DNA from: Actinomycetes bacterium
GTDB taxonomy: Bacteria; Actinomycetota; Acidimicrobiia; Acidimicrobiales; JAJYXR01
Assembly (NCBI GenBank): GCA_021801795.1
Contig: JAJYXR010000006.1
Coordinates: 62,001 to 126,000 of the forward strand
Length of the DNA stretch: 64,000 nt
Reading direction: 5' to 3'
Below the pieces are notes generated by a model. It worked only from the letters and a program-made list of their open reading frames with translations, searched no databases and was not told the origin of the DNA. Positions 42,529 to 50,945 of this stretch are shown here, piece by piece. The stretch's first letter is position 1. Each line of letters starts with the position of its first letter. A program made the position numbers and the translations under genes.

Positions 42529-43608
42529 GTGAGAAGATGGCTGCTGCCGGCAGCAGGCCTGATGCGAGCAAAGGGCCTGCGGCGAGCAAAGGGCCTGCGG
42601 CTAGCCAAGGGCCTGCGGCGAGCAAAGGACGTGCTGCCAGCCCTTGCCGCCCTCGCTCTCGCTCTCGGTGCCGCCCTCGCTCTCGCTCTCGGTGCCGCCC
42701 TCGCTCTCGGTTCCGCCCTCGGTGCCGGGGTGCTGTCCACGCCTGCCTGGGCGGACCAGCCCTCTGCCTCCAGGCCCATCCCGGTCCCGGGGAGTGCCGA
42801 GCAGATGGTGCTCCCGAGCGCGCTGCCCGGCATGATCCTCGCGGCTGGCGCCGGGGGGAACGGGCCGGTGGATCCCTCCACCTTCGCCAGCTTCTCCCCC
42901 GACCCCCGGGCAGTCCTGAGGAGCTTCGGCGAGCTGGAGAAGGAGCCTGGGTTCAGCTCCTGGGAGCGCGTGTGGCACAGCCCGGGCTCGAACAGCGACG
43001 TGCTCGACATCGTCCTGCGGCTCGGCTCCACGGGCCAGGCAGCCGGCTTCGTGAAGAGCTTCGAGGCCTCCCTCGCGGGTGGCGGCTCCACCGCAGAGCC
43101 ATTCGCGCTAGCCGGCATACCCTCTGGCGAGGGTTTCACCATCTCGCTGGCAGCCCTAGGCGCCGGTGGTTCTCCGGGGAGGCTCCAGGTGGTCAGCTTC
43201 TACGAGGGCCATGTGGCCGTCGAGATCGCAACCGGCACCTCGCTGGCCCCGAGCGACGCCCACCCCATACCTGGCGGTGCCGTCGATCAGCTGGCCCTTC
43301 GCCAGTACCGGCTGATCGGGCTGCGCGAGGCAGCTGACGCACCCCGACCTGCCGGCGGCGGCCTCGGAGCCGGTGCCACCGTCATCGTCTTCGCGGCCGC
43401 AGCCCTCGTCGCGCTCGCCATCGTCGCCGCCCTGGGGCTTCACTTCAGGCGCCTGCGGCCGGCTCCTCGGGGCGCGCAGCCACCAGCTGTGCCGGGCTGG
43501 TACCCCGATCCCTCGGACCCCACCGGGGCACGGCTCCGCTACCACGACGGATCTGCCTGGACACGCCACCTAGCGGAGCCGCTGGAAGGCGGGCACGGCT
43601 CGGCCTGA
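42529..43608 (+). CDS. Secreted or membrane protein with DUF2510 C-terminus
   Basis: A 359-residue protein starting at GTG 42529. The N-terminus is unusual: a KGLRRA-type basic repeat (residues about 13-36) precedes a long hydrophobic ALALAL-rich signal sequence ending PAWAD, both made of tandem DNA repeats. The extracytoplasmic part (about 70-275) holds a soluble domain. A transmembrane helix at about 283-305 (ATVIVFAAAALVALAIVAALGLHF) precedes a cytoplasmic or surface DUF2510 motif (PGWYPDPSDPTGARLRYHDGSAWT). DUF2510 is a short actinobacterial domain of unknown function. The gene follows vapC by 28 bases and may be read through from it. Confidence 0.78.
   Translation: MRRWLLPAAGLMRAKGLRRAKGLRLAKGLRRAKDVLPALAALALALGAALALALGAALALGSALGAGVLSTPAWADQPSASRPIPVPGSAEQMVLPSALPGMILAAGAGGNGPVDPSTFASFSPDPRAVLRSFGELEKEPGFSSWERVWHSPGSNSDVLDIVLRLGSTGQAAGFVKSFEASLAGGGSTAEPFALAGIPSGEGFTISLAALGAGGSPGRLQVVSFYEGHVAVEIATGTSLAPSDAHPIPGGAVDQLALRQYRLIGLREAADAPRPAGGGLGAGATVIVFAAAALVALAIVAALGLHFRRLRPAPRGAQPPAVPGWYPDPSDPTGARLRYHDGSAWTRHLAEPLEGGHGSA
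42564..42635. repeat. 18-base tandem repeat, four copies, in signal region
   Basis: Two perfect units of GCGAGCAAAGGGCCTGCG, then two diverged ones. They encode the basic K-G-L-R-R-A stretch at the N-terminus of the DUF2510 protein. Confidence 0.9.
42649..42726. repeat. 24-base tandem repeat, two copies plus shortened units, in signal region
   Basis: Two perfect 24-base units (GCCCTCGCTCTCGCTCTC, then GGTGCC) are followed by 18- and 12-base shortened versions. They encode the hydrophobic Ala-Leu core of the same signal sequence, so its length could vary by slippage. Confidence 0.9.
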
Positions 43609-43744
43609 ACAGTGGCTCAGGCGGGTACCGGTGAAGCAGGTACCGGCGAACCTTCACCCAGATGCATCTCCGGAGACCCAGGCGTCGCTGACACCTAACG
43701 CCGTCATAATAGGTTTTTAACATTCCTCACCTAGCCTGTCCTGC
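43609..43744. other. Intergenic stretch with hairpins and an AT-rich promoter-like segment
   Basis: GGTGAAG/CTTCACC arms and GGCGT/ACGCC arms form two hairpins; the latter is followed by a T run at 43714-43718 and may be the terminator for the DUF2510 gene. CATAAT (43705-43710) or TAACAT (43718-43723) could be a -10 for the lipoprotein gene. No convincing -35 is seen. Confidence 0.35.
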
Positions 43745-45493
43745 ATGGCTGGTTCGACCACTCGGAAGATGGGCATGGTCGCCTTGACGGCAGCCGTCCT
43801 GGTGGCCCTCTCGGCCTGTGGGATGTCCTCGGACTCCAGCAGCACGATCCCCGCAAGCCCTACCTCGGACGCCAGCGCAACAGTCGGCGCAGCCGCGAGC
43901 CCTCGCCAGATCGCAGCGGTGGATGCGAGCCACACCGAGTGGCTCCTCTCGGCCGGGGCGCTGGAGCGCCTGGCGTCCGCTGGGATGCCGAAGCCGCTGC
44001 TGGAGGCCTTCTTCGACCACCCGAGCACCCTGCTGATCGGGGAGCACGCGACGACCGACCCTCTAGTTCCCTCCGCCACCCCCGTGATGGACTTCACGAG
44101 CGCCACGGCGCTGGCCAGTGCTCTGGAGTCCGGTCAGGTCCCGGCCCGCGTGAGCTACCTGCTGCTCGACCTCGAGGCATGGCCCCTCACACCTGAGCCC
44201 GAGCAGACCGCTCCCCTAGCGGCTGCCCGCGAGGCGCTTGCCGTGGCCCACCGGTACTCGAAGAAGATCATCTTCACCCCGGCGCTCGACCTGCTGAAAA
44301 CCCTCACCCCGGGCCAGGCAAGCGGGCAGGCCGCCTGGGAGCACTACGACCGTCTGCTCGCAGGGCCGGGGGCAGAGGCAAGCGACGTGTTCGAAATCCA
44401 GGCCCAGTCCACCGAGGGCTCACCGTATGCCACCAGTGCCACCGATGACGCGCTCGGTGCAGCGAAGGCTGCCCACCCGGGCGAACCGGTGCTGGTGGGC
44501 CTCAGCACGAACCCTGACGGCAGGAAGGTGAGCCCCGCTGATCTGCTCGCGCTCTACCATGCGACGCTGAGCTCTGCCGCGGGCTACTGGCTGAACATCC
44601 CACAAGCAGGCACGGCATGCCCGCGCTGTGGCGCCGCCCAGCCACAGGTAGCAGTTGCGTTCCTGGAGGACGTCGCACAGGAGCTGGCCGGCGGGTCGCC
44701 GCCCGGATCTGGATCGCCCGATCGAGCATCGGCGGCGCCAGGCGTGATTGGGACCAGGCGATTCTGGCTGCTGGCAGCGTCCCAGTTCTCCCCGGTGGTG
44801 GGCGACCCCGCCGCACGCGCACTCCTGTCAGGCTCGACGGTGCTAGAACCGATCGGCCCCCACGAGGTGCCGAGCAACCTCCTGCCGGTGGTGCCGACCC
44901 TGGTGGTCCACAGCGAAGCACTGCTCGCCCAAGATGTGGCAGACGGGCAGGTCCCCGACAGCATACGTGCTGTCCTCTACGACAACGAGCGCTTCGCCGA
45001 CACCCCCGCGGACGAGCAGGCGGACCCAATGCGCTACGACGAGCTGGTGGCACAGATGGCCGAGGAGCACGGCTGGGTCTCCATATGCGACTTCGTGCAG
45101 CCGGATCGGCTCCCGAAGTCCGCTCGCGTACCGGAGGACGAGGTCCCGCCCTGCGACATAGTGGGCCTGAACACGGTCCAGCAGTCCGAGCGCGACCCGG
45201 GGGCTTACGCGACCCTGGTGGAGCAGATGGTCGGGGCAGTGAGGACCATGGCACCCACCACCCCGGTGATAGCGGGCCTGTCGTCGAACCCCTCCGGGTC
45301 CCCGGTTACCTCTGCCGAGATCGCCAACGACATCGAGGCCACCTGGAGAACGGTGGACGGCTACTGGCTGAACGTGCCATCGCCAGGGGTTGGCTGCCCG
45401 CATTGCCATGAGCCTGACCCCACGCTGATGGCTGATGCCCTGGCTGGCGTGGATACCTGGCTCATCACAGGGCATCCTGCTACCCAGCCATAG
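43745..45493 (+). CDS. Lipoprotein with internally duplicated CPxC domain
   Basis: A 582-residue lipoprotein: basic start, hydrophobic MVALTAAVLVALSA, lipobox LSAC. The mature protein has two similar halves, about residues 55-325 and 335-575. Each has a hydrophobic strand with acidic residues (LLLDLEAWPLTPEPEQ and VLYDNERFADTPADEQ), then PVLVGLSTNPDG or PVIAGLSSNPSG. Each ends GYWLNIPQAGTACPRCG or GYWLNVPSPGVGCPHCHE, followed by P, then Q or D-P-T. The beta-alpha pattern recalls a TIM barrel, possibly glycosidase-like. The paired CPxC could bind a metal or form a disulphide. I do not recognise a named family. It is anchored on the outer face of the membrane. Confidence 0.8.
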   Translation: MAGSTTRKMGMVALTAAVLVALSACGMSSDSSSTIPASPTSDASATVGAAASPRQIAAVDASHTEWLLSAGALERLASAGMPKPLLEAFFDHPSTLLIGEHATTDPLVPSATPVMDFTSATALASALESGQVPARVSYLLLDLEAWPLTPEPEQTAPLAAAREALAVAHRYSKKIIFTPALDLLKTLTPGQASGQAAWEHYDRLLAGPGAEASDVFEIQAQSTEGSPYATSATDDALGAAKAAHPGEPVLVGLSTNPDGRKVSPADLLALYHATLSSAAGYWLNIPQAGTACPRCGAAQPQVAVAFLEDVAQELAGGSPPGSGSPDRASAAPGVIGTRRFWLLAASQFSPVVGDPAARALLSGSTVLEPIGPHEVPSNLLPVVPTLVVHSEALLAQDVADGQVPDSIRAVLYDNERFADTPADEQADPMRYDELVAQMAEEHGWVSICDFVQPDRLPKSARVPEDEVPPCDIVGLNTVQQSERDPGAYATLVEQMVGAVRTMAPTTPVIAGLSSNPSGSPVTSAEIANDIEATWRTVDGYWLNVPSPGVGCPHCHEPDPTLMADALAGVDTWLITGHPATQP

Positions 45494-45583
45494 CGCCTCG
45501 TAGACCGGTGAACGCGCAGCCGCCAGAAACCAGGAGACTCCAGCGCAGCGCAGATGGCCAGCGACCGACGTAAATACCGGCGA

Positions 45584-45618
45584 CACTGGAGTCTGCGCCA
45601 GTGGAGTCCGCGCCAGTG
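45584..45618. terminator. Small repeat/hairpin between convergent lipoprotein and SDR genes
   Basis: CACTGG (45584-45589) can pair with either of two CCAGTG copies (45598-45603 and 45613-45618), which are part of a 15-base direct repeat. It lies between convergent genes and may end transcription; evidence is weak. Confidence 0.3.
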
Positions 45619-45657
45619 GCCGAGGTTCCCGGACAGCTCATATGCGGCCCTGGGCTC

Positions 45658-46392
45658 TCAAAGGGCGAGGGTCGCGCCCCCGTCCACCACGAGAGCAGCG
45701 CCGTTTACGAAGGCTGCTGGCTCCGAGCAGAGGAAGGCCACCACCTTCCCGAAGTCCGCAGGGTCCCCCATCGGGCCAGAGCCACCGGCACCGCCGAGTT
45801 CACGCATGCGCTCGGTGGCGTGCGGGCCCGGGCAGACCAGGTTCAGCGTTATCCCGCTTTCCTCCGCAGCCAGGTCCGCTGCTGCTGTCTTCGCCCAGGC
45901 CCACAGTGCCGTGCGAGCCGCGTTCGAGAGGGCGAGGCCAGGAAGCGGCTGGACGATCGAGTAGGAGGTTATGCAGCAGATCCGGCCGTAGCCCCTCTCG
46001 CGCATCGCCGGGATGGCCTCCCGGGCGAGGCGAGCGGAGGCGAGGAAGTTCTGCTCGATGGCGGCCCTGAGAGCATCGTCTCCCACCTCGAGGGCTCGCC
46101 CAGGTGGTGGACCGCCGGCGTTGGCCACCACCACGTCGATCCTCCCGAAGCGTTCCAGTGCCCGAGCCACGAGGCGCGCTGCGGTGGCAGGGTCCGCCAT
46201 GTCGGCAGGCTCGGCCTCCACCTCCGCGCCAGCCGCCGCGATCTCGTTCGCCGCCTTCGATACGGCCTCGGCCGAGCGGGACGAGATGAGGAGCCTCGCA
46301 CCCTCAGCCGCGAGCGCCTCCGCAGAGGCCCGCCCTAGTCCTCTCGAGGCACCGGTCACTATCGCTACCCGACCGGCGAGCCCAAGCTCCAT
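45658..46392 (-). CDS. Short-chain dehydrogenase/reductase of the BKR-like atypical group
   Basis: A 244-residue SDR. TGASRGLGRASAEAL is the NAD(P) site, NAGGPPPG replaces the usual NAG motif, and ITSYSIVQPLPGLALSNAARTALWAWAKT covers the catalytic region. The classical Tyr-x3-Lys is not at the normal place; LSNAART occupies it, as in the FabG-like subgroup that lacks a perfect catalytic tetrad. VDGGATLAL ends it as in FabG. It may reduce a 3-oxoacyl substrate, but the missing Tyr makes this uncertain. It is the last gene of the lpd-E2-lipBA operon, 49 bases after lipBA. Confidence 0.85.
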   Translation of the reverse strand: MELGLAGRVAIVTGASRGLGRASAEALAAEGARLLISSRSAEAVSKAANEIAAAGAEVEAEPADMADPATAARLVARALERFGRIDVVVANAGGPPPGRALEVGDDALRAAIEQNFLASARLAREAIPAMRERGYGRICCITSYSIVQPLPGLALSNAARTALWAWAKTAAADLAAEESGITLNLVCPGPHATERMRELGGAGGSGPMGDPADFGKVVAFLCSEPAAFVNGAALVVDGGATLAL

Positions 46393-46441
46393 CTCGATCC
46401 TCCAGCTGCTCTAGCGGCGCTCACGTCGCTCACCCACGCCC

Positions 46442-48097
46442 TCATTTGGCGCCAGAGGTGACCTTACCGGCAGACGCCATTGCCGTCTTCGCGTGGTAAC
46501 TGGAACGGGTGAGGGGGGATGCCTCCACGTGGGCGAACCCGAGCCCCATGGCGAGGTCGCGCAGCTCCTCGAACTCCTCGGGCGTCCACCAGCGCGCGAC
46601 CGGCAGGTGGGAGTCGCTCGGGCGAAGGTACTGGCCGATGGTGAGGATGTCCACGCCCACGGCTCTTAGGTCTGCGAGCACCCCCATCACCTCGTCACGC
46701 TCCTCGCCAAGTCCCACCATGATGCCCGACTTCGTGACCAGGCCGGCCTGCTTCGCTCTGGCGAGCAGGCCGAGGCTGCGAGCGTAGGAAGCTGAGGGGC
46801 GCACCCCTCGCTGAAGACGCGGGACGGTCTCCAGGTTGTGGTTCAGCACGTCGGGGCGGGCCGCGAATATCGAGTCGAGCGCGGCAGCGTTCCCCTTGCA
46901 GTCGGGGATGAGGACCTCCACCCTGCATTCGGGCAGCCTTGCCCTCACTGCGTCTATGGTCGCCGCTATAGCAGCGGCGCCCCCATCTTCGAGGTCGTCG
47001 CGTGCCACCGCGGTCACCACCACGTAGTCCAGGCCCATCCGCCAGGCAGCTTCCGCCACGCGCGCTGGCTCCCCTGGATCGAGGGCGAGAGGCCGCCTCG
47101 TGTCCACCTTGCAGAACCCGCAGGCCCTGGTGCAGCGGTCCCCGTTCACCATGAAGGTGGCAGTGCCCTCTGCCCAGCACTCGAAGATGTTCGGGCAGCC
47201 CGCCTCCTCGCACACGGTCACGAGGTCCAGGTCGCGAATGGTGGTGCCGGTCGCGAGGAAATCATCCCCCATGCGGGCAGGCACCCTGAGCCACGGAGGC
47301 TTACGGGCATGCACGGGCAGGCCACCTGAGCGGGTGCTCAGAGCACGCGACCAGGCCACGTCCTGACGCTCGACCACCCCATGGCCCCAGATGCGCGCTC
47401 CGTTCTCCACGACCCTGTCCAGGACCACTCGCATCGAGACATCCAGGCCCTCTGCCTTCAGTGAGGTGACGGCCTTGTCCGGTATGCCGCATGGGACGAT
47501 GCGCTCGAACCACTCGAGGTCGGTAGAGACGTTCAGAGCGAGCCCGTGCATCGAGCGCCCTGAGAGTAGCCGGGTGCCTATTGCGCAGACCTTCCTCGGC
47601 CAGGGTCCCTCGGGATCCACCCATACACCCGGATAGCCTTCGAGCCTGCCCACGGAGCCAAGACCTAGGTCATGGAGCGAGTCGATCACCACCTGCTCCA
47701 GGGAGTGCACGTAACCAGGCAACGCGCCCGGTGCCAGGGGGACGCTCAGGATCGGGTAGACCACCAGCTGGCCGGGCCCGTGGTAGGTGACGTCACCTCC
47801 ACGGTCGGTCCTCACCAGGCCCGCCCCGACCGAGGCCGGATCCACGAGCACGTGCGAGGGATCCCCGTGACGCCCGAGGGTGAACACGTGGGGGTGCTCT
47901 AGCGCGAGGAGGTGGTCCTCCGCGAGCGGGCTTTGCACCAGGGCACGCTGGAGCACGTAGGCCTCGTCGAATGGGACCCGCCCGAGCCAGCGCACGCGAA
48001 GCACGCCTCGGCGCCCGCCTGGGCGCCCGAGGGAGGATCCGCCCGAAGGGAACCCCGGCGCGGCACTCGTGGCAGCCTCCCGCTCAGCGGACGTCAC
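46442..48097 (-). CDS. lipB-lipA: Single-chain octanoyltransferase-lipoyl synthase (LipB-LipA fusion)
   Basis: A 551-residue protein in one uninterrupted frame (GTG 48097). Residues about 33-245 are LipB: LEHPHVFTLGRHGDPSHV, DRGGDVTYHGPGQLVVYPI, RKVCAIG with catalytic Lys at about 167, and IVPCGI with catalytic Cys at about 202. Residues about 275-545 are LipA, a radical SAM enzyme: auxiliary-cluster cysteines CEEAGCPNIFEC, SAM-cluster CTRACGFC, and C-terminal RSSYHA. LipB moves octanoate from ACP to the E2 lipoyl lysine; LipA inserts two sulfurs. The E2 gene ends seven bases upstream, so enzyme and substrate are co-expressed. A basic Arg/Pro linker joins the domains. Confidence 0.94.
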   Translation of the reverse strand: MTSAEREAATSAAPGFPSGGSSLGRPGGRRGVLRVRWLGRVPFDEAYVLQRALVQSPLAEDHLLALEHPHVFTLGRHGDPSHVLVDPASVGAGLVRTDRGGDVTYHGPGQLVVYPILSVPLAPGALPGYVHSLEQVVIDSLHDLGLGSVGRLEGYPGVWVDPEGPWPRKVCAIGTRLLSGRSMHGLALNVSTDLEWFERIVPCGIPDKAVTSLKAEGLDVSMRVVLDRVVENGARIWGHGVVERQDVAWSRALSTRSGGLPVHARKPPWLRVPARMGDDFLATGTTIRDLDLVTVCEEAGCPNIFECWAEGTATFMVNGDRCTRACGFCKVDTRRPLALDPGEPARVAEAAWRMGLDYVVVTAVARDDLEDGGAAAIAATIDAVRARLPECRVEVLIPDCKGNAAALDSIFAARPDVLNHNLETVPRLQRGVRPSASYARSLGLLARAKQAGLVTKSGIMVGLGEERDEVMGVLADLRAVGVDILTIGQYLRPSDSHLPVARWWTPEEFEELRDLAMGLGFAHVEASPLTRSSYHAKTAMASAGKVTSGAK

Positions 48098-48103
48098 CGG
48101 CCG

Positions 48104-49546
48104 CTAGAGCTCTGCGGCCCAGTCATGGGTGGCAAGGATCTCGGCGACCCTGGCCACGAAGGCCGCAGCATAGGCACCGTCCACCGCACGATGGTCCCAG
48201 GACAGGCAGAGCATACCCATCGAATGGATGGCGATGGCCTCGGTGCCATCCGGCCCGGTGACCACCACGGGCCGGCGCTTCACGCCGTCGGAGGAGAGGA
48301 TTCCCACCTGCGGCTGGTTGATTATCGGAGCGGTTATGACGGTGCCATAGGAACCGACGTTCGTAATGGAGAAGGTACCCCCGGAGATGTCGTCGGCAGA
48401 GAGCTTCCTGCTCCGCGCTCTCTGACCAAGGTCGTTTATCCGCCGGGCCATGCCCCGAAGCGTCAGCTCCTCCGCACGGTGCACCACCGGGACTATGAGC
48501 CCCGCATGGTCGAGGTCGACCGCTATGCCGAGGTTCACGCCGTGGTGGACGATGAGCGAGTCCTCGCCCACCGACGCGTTCAGGTGCGGCCACTCACCGA
48601 GAGCCTCCACGGTCGCCCGGGCCACGAAGGGCAGGTAGGTGAGCGAGAAGCCCTCCTCTGCCCGGAAGCGCTCCCTCGCCTCCAGGCGCACCCGCTCGAC
48701 CGCCTCGTAGTCTGCTTCCAGGACCACGAGGGCATGGGCAGAGGTGGCCCTGGAGCGCACCATGTGCTCTGCGGTGCGCCGCCTGATGTTGTCGAAGGGG
48801 ACCACCTCGTCGGCACCTGCCAGCGCACCGGGCGACGCACCTCCCGACGCACCTCCCGCCGCGCCACCCGCTGCAGGCAGAGGCGCTGGCGTGGCAGCTA
48901 CGGCTGCGGGCACCGCTGCGGTAGCTGCCGCTGGGACTGACGCTGGGACTGACGCTGGCCTCCCGGGTGCGCCACCGCTACGGCGCCCGTCTATGGCGGC
49001 CAGCACGTCTGCGCGGGTTATCCGGCCACCGGGACCGCTCCCACTCAGCTCCGAAGCCTCGATGGCGTTCTCTGCCATGAGGCGGCGCACCACCGGGGAC
49101 AGGGGGCCGGACGGTTCAGCTCCCCGAGCGGCAGGCGGCGGAGCCGGAACGGGCGCGCCTAGGGGGGGTGCCGGTCCCCGAGTCGGGGGTGGAGTCGGCA
49201 CTGCAGGAGCTGGAGCCGGGGGTGACGCCGGTGCAGGCGGTGGAGGTGGCACCGGAGGCGGGGCGGCTGTGGGAGGTGCCGCAGGGGGGGCCTCGGCCGA
49301 GGATCCGGAGGCACCGTCCGCGATGACGGCCAGCACGGTGCCGACGTCGACGGTCTCGCCCTCGGGGACGCGGATCTCCAGGAGGCTTCCGGCAGCGGGC
49401 GAGGGCACCTCGGAGTCGACCTTGTCGGTGGAGACCTCGAAGAGAGGCTCGTCGCGCTCCACCTGGTCGCCCACGGATTTCAGCCAGCGGGTGATGGTCC
49501 CCTCGGTTACCGTCTCACCCAGTTGGGGCATGAGGACGTCAGCCAA
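48104..49546 (-). CDS. Dihydrolipoamide acyltransferase (E2) of a 2-oxoacid dehydrogenase
   Basis: A 480-residue E2 starting at TTG 49546, overlapping the lpd stop by eight bases. The lipoyl domain (1-75) has EVSTDKVDSEVPSPAAG with the lipoylated Lys at about 42. An Ala/Pro/Gly linker follows, then a peripheral-subunit-binding domain (about 145-185: VRRLMAENAI and GRITRADVLAAI). A second Ala-rich linker precedes the catalytic domain (about 245-480), which ends near SWDHRAVDGAYAAAF with His and Asp of the active site. It transfers acyl groups to CoA. Which E1 it serves is unclear: AceE at 58762-61467 is the nearest, but 2-oxoglutarate or branched-chain use is possible. Confidence 0.93.
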   Translation of the reverse strand: MADVLMPQLGETVTEGTITRWLKSVGDQVERDEPLFEVSTDKVDSEVPSPAAGSLLEIRVPEGETVDVGTVLAVIADGASGSSAEAPPAAPPTAAPPPVPPPPPAPASPPAPAPAVPTPPPTRGPAPPLGAPVPAPPPAARGAEPSGPLSPVVRRLMAENAIEASELSGSGPGGRITRADVLAAIDGRRSGGAPGRPASVPASVPAAATAAVPAAVAATPAPLPAAGGAAGGASGGASPGALAGADEVVPFDNIRRRTAEHMVRSRATSAHALVVLEADYEAVERVRLEARERFRAEEGFSLTYLPFVARATVEALGEWPHLNASVGEDSLIVHHGVNLGIAVDLDHAGLIVPVVHRAEELTLRGMARRINDLGQRARSRKLSADDISGGTFSITNVGSYGTVITAPIINQPQVGILSSDGVKRRPVVVTGPDGTEAIAIHSMGMLCLSWDHRAVDGAYAAAFVARVAEILATHDWAAEL

Positions 49547-50945
49547 CGTGCAACCCCCTTCCTGTAAGGGCCATCACGGTCTCACCGAAGGCCTCCGAGA
49601 GCGTCGGGTGGGGCTGGACGAACTGGGCGACCTCGTCTGGCGTGGCTTCCCAGTTCACCGCCAGGTAGCCCTGTCCGAGCTGCTCTGTGACCCACGGGCC
49701 GACCATGTGGACACCGAGGATCCGGCCGGCGCGACCGTCTGGAAGCCGCTCCGCGACGACCTTCACCAGGCCGTCGGTCTCGTCGAGTATCCGGGCACGG
49801 CTGTTGCCGCCGAAGGGGTCGCGCTGGACCACGACGTCGAGTCCCTGCTCTCGCGCTGCATCCTCGGTGATGCCGACGAAGGCGACCTCGGGGTGTGAGT
49901 AGATGCACCATGGCACCCGGGAGTAGTCCACCGGGACCACCGGCTCTCCGAGCATGCCCTTCACGGCCAGGATCCCCTCTGCGAAGCCGACATGGGCGAG
50001 CTGGGGCGTGGCGACGAGGTCACCGACTGCCCATACGCCCTCGGCCCCGGTGCGCATCCAGGGATCGACGTCGACGAAGCCGGCCTGGTCGATCTTCACG
50101 CCTGTCTCGCCATCGACGAGTCCCTCGGTGGCAGGGCGCCTGCCCACGGACACCACCACCGCATCCACGTCCACTGATTCATCTTCGCCGAACTCCAGCC
50201 GCGTCCCCGACGATCCCGGCTGGTGGCCCCGTACCGATGTGCCGGTGTGGACAGCGATCCCACGCTTCCTGAAGGATCTGGCCACCACCGATACTACGTC
50301 CGCATCGCACGCAGCGAGCAGCGTGGGCAGGGCTTCGAGGACAGTCACCTTAGATCCGAGGTCGCTGAACATGGACGCGAACTCGCAGCCGATGGCGCCA
50401 CCGCCTATGACGGCGACGGAAGCCGGAAGATGGTCGAGGCTCAGGACCTCGTCCGAGGTGAGCACCACGCGACCGTCGACATCGAAGCCTGGAATGGTCC
50501 TCGGCAGGGAACCAGCTGCCAGCACGACATGGCGACCAGCTATCTCCTGGGACGAGCCGCTGGCGCTCACACGCACCCGGCGACCGGCGAGCAGGGTCCC
50601 GGTCCCACTGAAGGTCGTCACTCCCCTGCCCTTCAGCAGCCCCTCCAGGCCCCGGTGGAGCTGGTCGACCACCTTCTGCTTACGGGTCTGGCTCGTCGCG
50701 AAGTCGACCGAGAGGCTCGATGCGCTCACGCCGAAGACCTCCGCGCGCGAGACGGTCCTCATCACGCTGGCCGTCTCCAGGAACTCCTTGGCGGGCACGC
50801 AGCCACGATGCAGGCAGGTGCCGCCGACCTTGTCACGCTCGACCAGGGCCACGGACAGCCCTGCCGCAGCACCGTAGAGCGCGGTGGCATATCCACCTGG
50901 GCCGCCGCCTATTACTACGACGTCGAACTGCTCTTGTGCAGACGT
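49539..50945 (-). CDS. lpd: Dihydrolipoamide dehydrogenase (E3) with apparent ACG start
   Basis: A 468-residue E3. The FAD motif VVVIGGGPGGYATA lies upstream of the first GTG (50852), so that GTG cannot be the true start. Reading back in frame to the stop at 50972-50970, no ATG, GTG or TTG occurs. The ACG at 50945 gives TSAQEQFDVVVIGGG, exactly where MSAQEQF would be expected, with GGGAGAGAG a few bases upstream. Other motifs: GGTCLHRGC redox Cys pair, GGGAIGCEFA for NAD, and HPTLSEAFGE with the catalytic His-Glu. It reoxidises the E2 dihydrolipoyl arm. It is the first gene of the lpd-E2-lipBA-SDR operon. Confidence 0.9.
   Translation of the reverse strand, partial: TSAQEQFDVVVIGGGPGGYATALYGAAAGLSVALVERDKVGGTCLHRGCVPAKEFLETASVMRTVSRAEVFGVSASSLSVDFATSQTRKQKVVDQLHRGLEGLLKGRGVTTFSGTGTLLAGRRVRVSASGSSQEIAGRHVVLAAGSLPRTIPGFDVDGRVVLTSDEVLSLDHLPASVAVIGGGAIGCEFASMFSDLGSKVTVLEALPTLLAACDADVVSVVARSFRKRGIAVHTGTSVRGHQPGSSGTRLEFGEDESVDVDAVVVSVGRRPATEGLVDGETGVKIDQAGFVDVDPWMRTGAEGVWAVGDLVATPQLAHVGFAEGILAVKGMLGEPVVPVDYSRVPWCIYSHPEVAFVGITEDAAREQGLDVVVQRDPFGGNSRARILDETDGLVKVVAERLPDGRAGRILGVHMVGPWVTEQLGQGYLAVNWEATPDEVAQFVQPHPTLSEAFGETVMALTGRGLHVG

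Noticed and set aside
43615-43710. c-di-AMP (ydaO-type) riboswitch before the lipoprotein
   Set aside because: The GGCGAACC and GACACCTAACG pieces recall the class, but the arrangement and length do not fit, and a likely promoter lies downstream of it.
50852-50852. GTG start for lpd giving a 437-residue protein
   Set aside because: It would remove the FAD-binding GGGPGGY motif that is present in frame just upstream, so the protein must start earlier.
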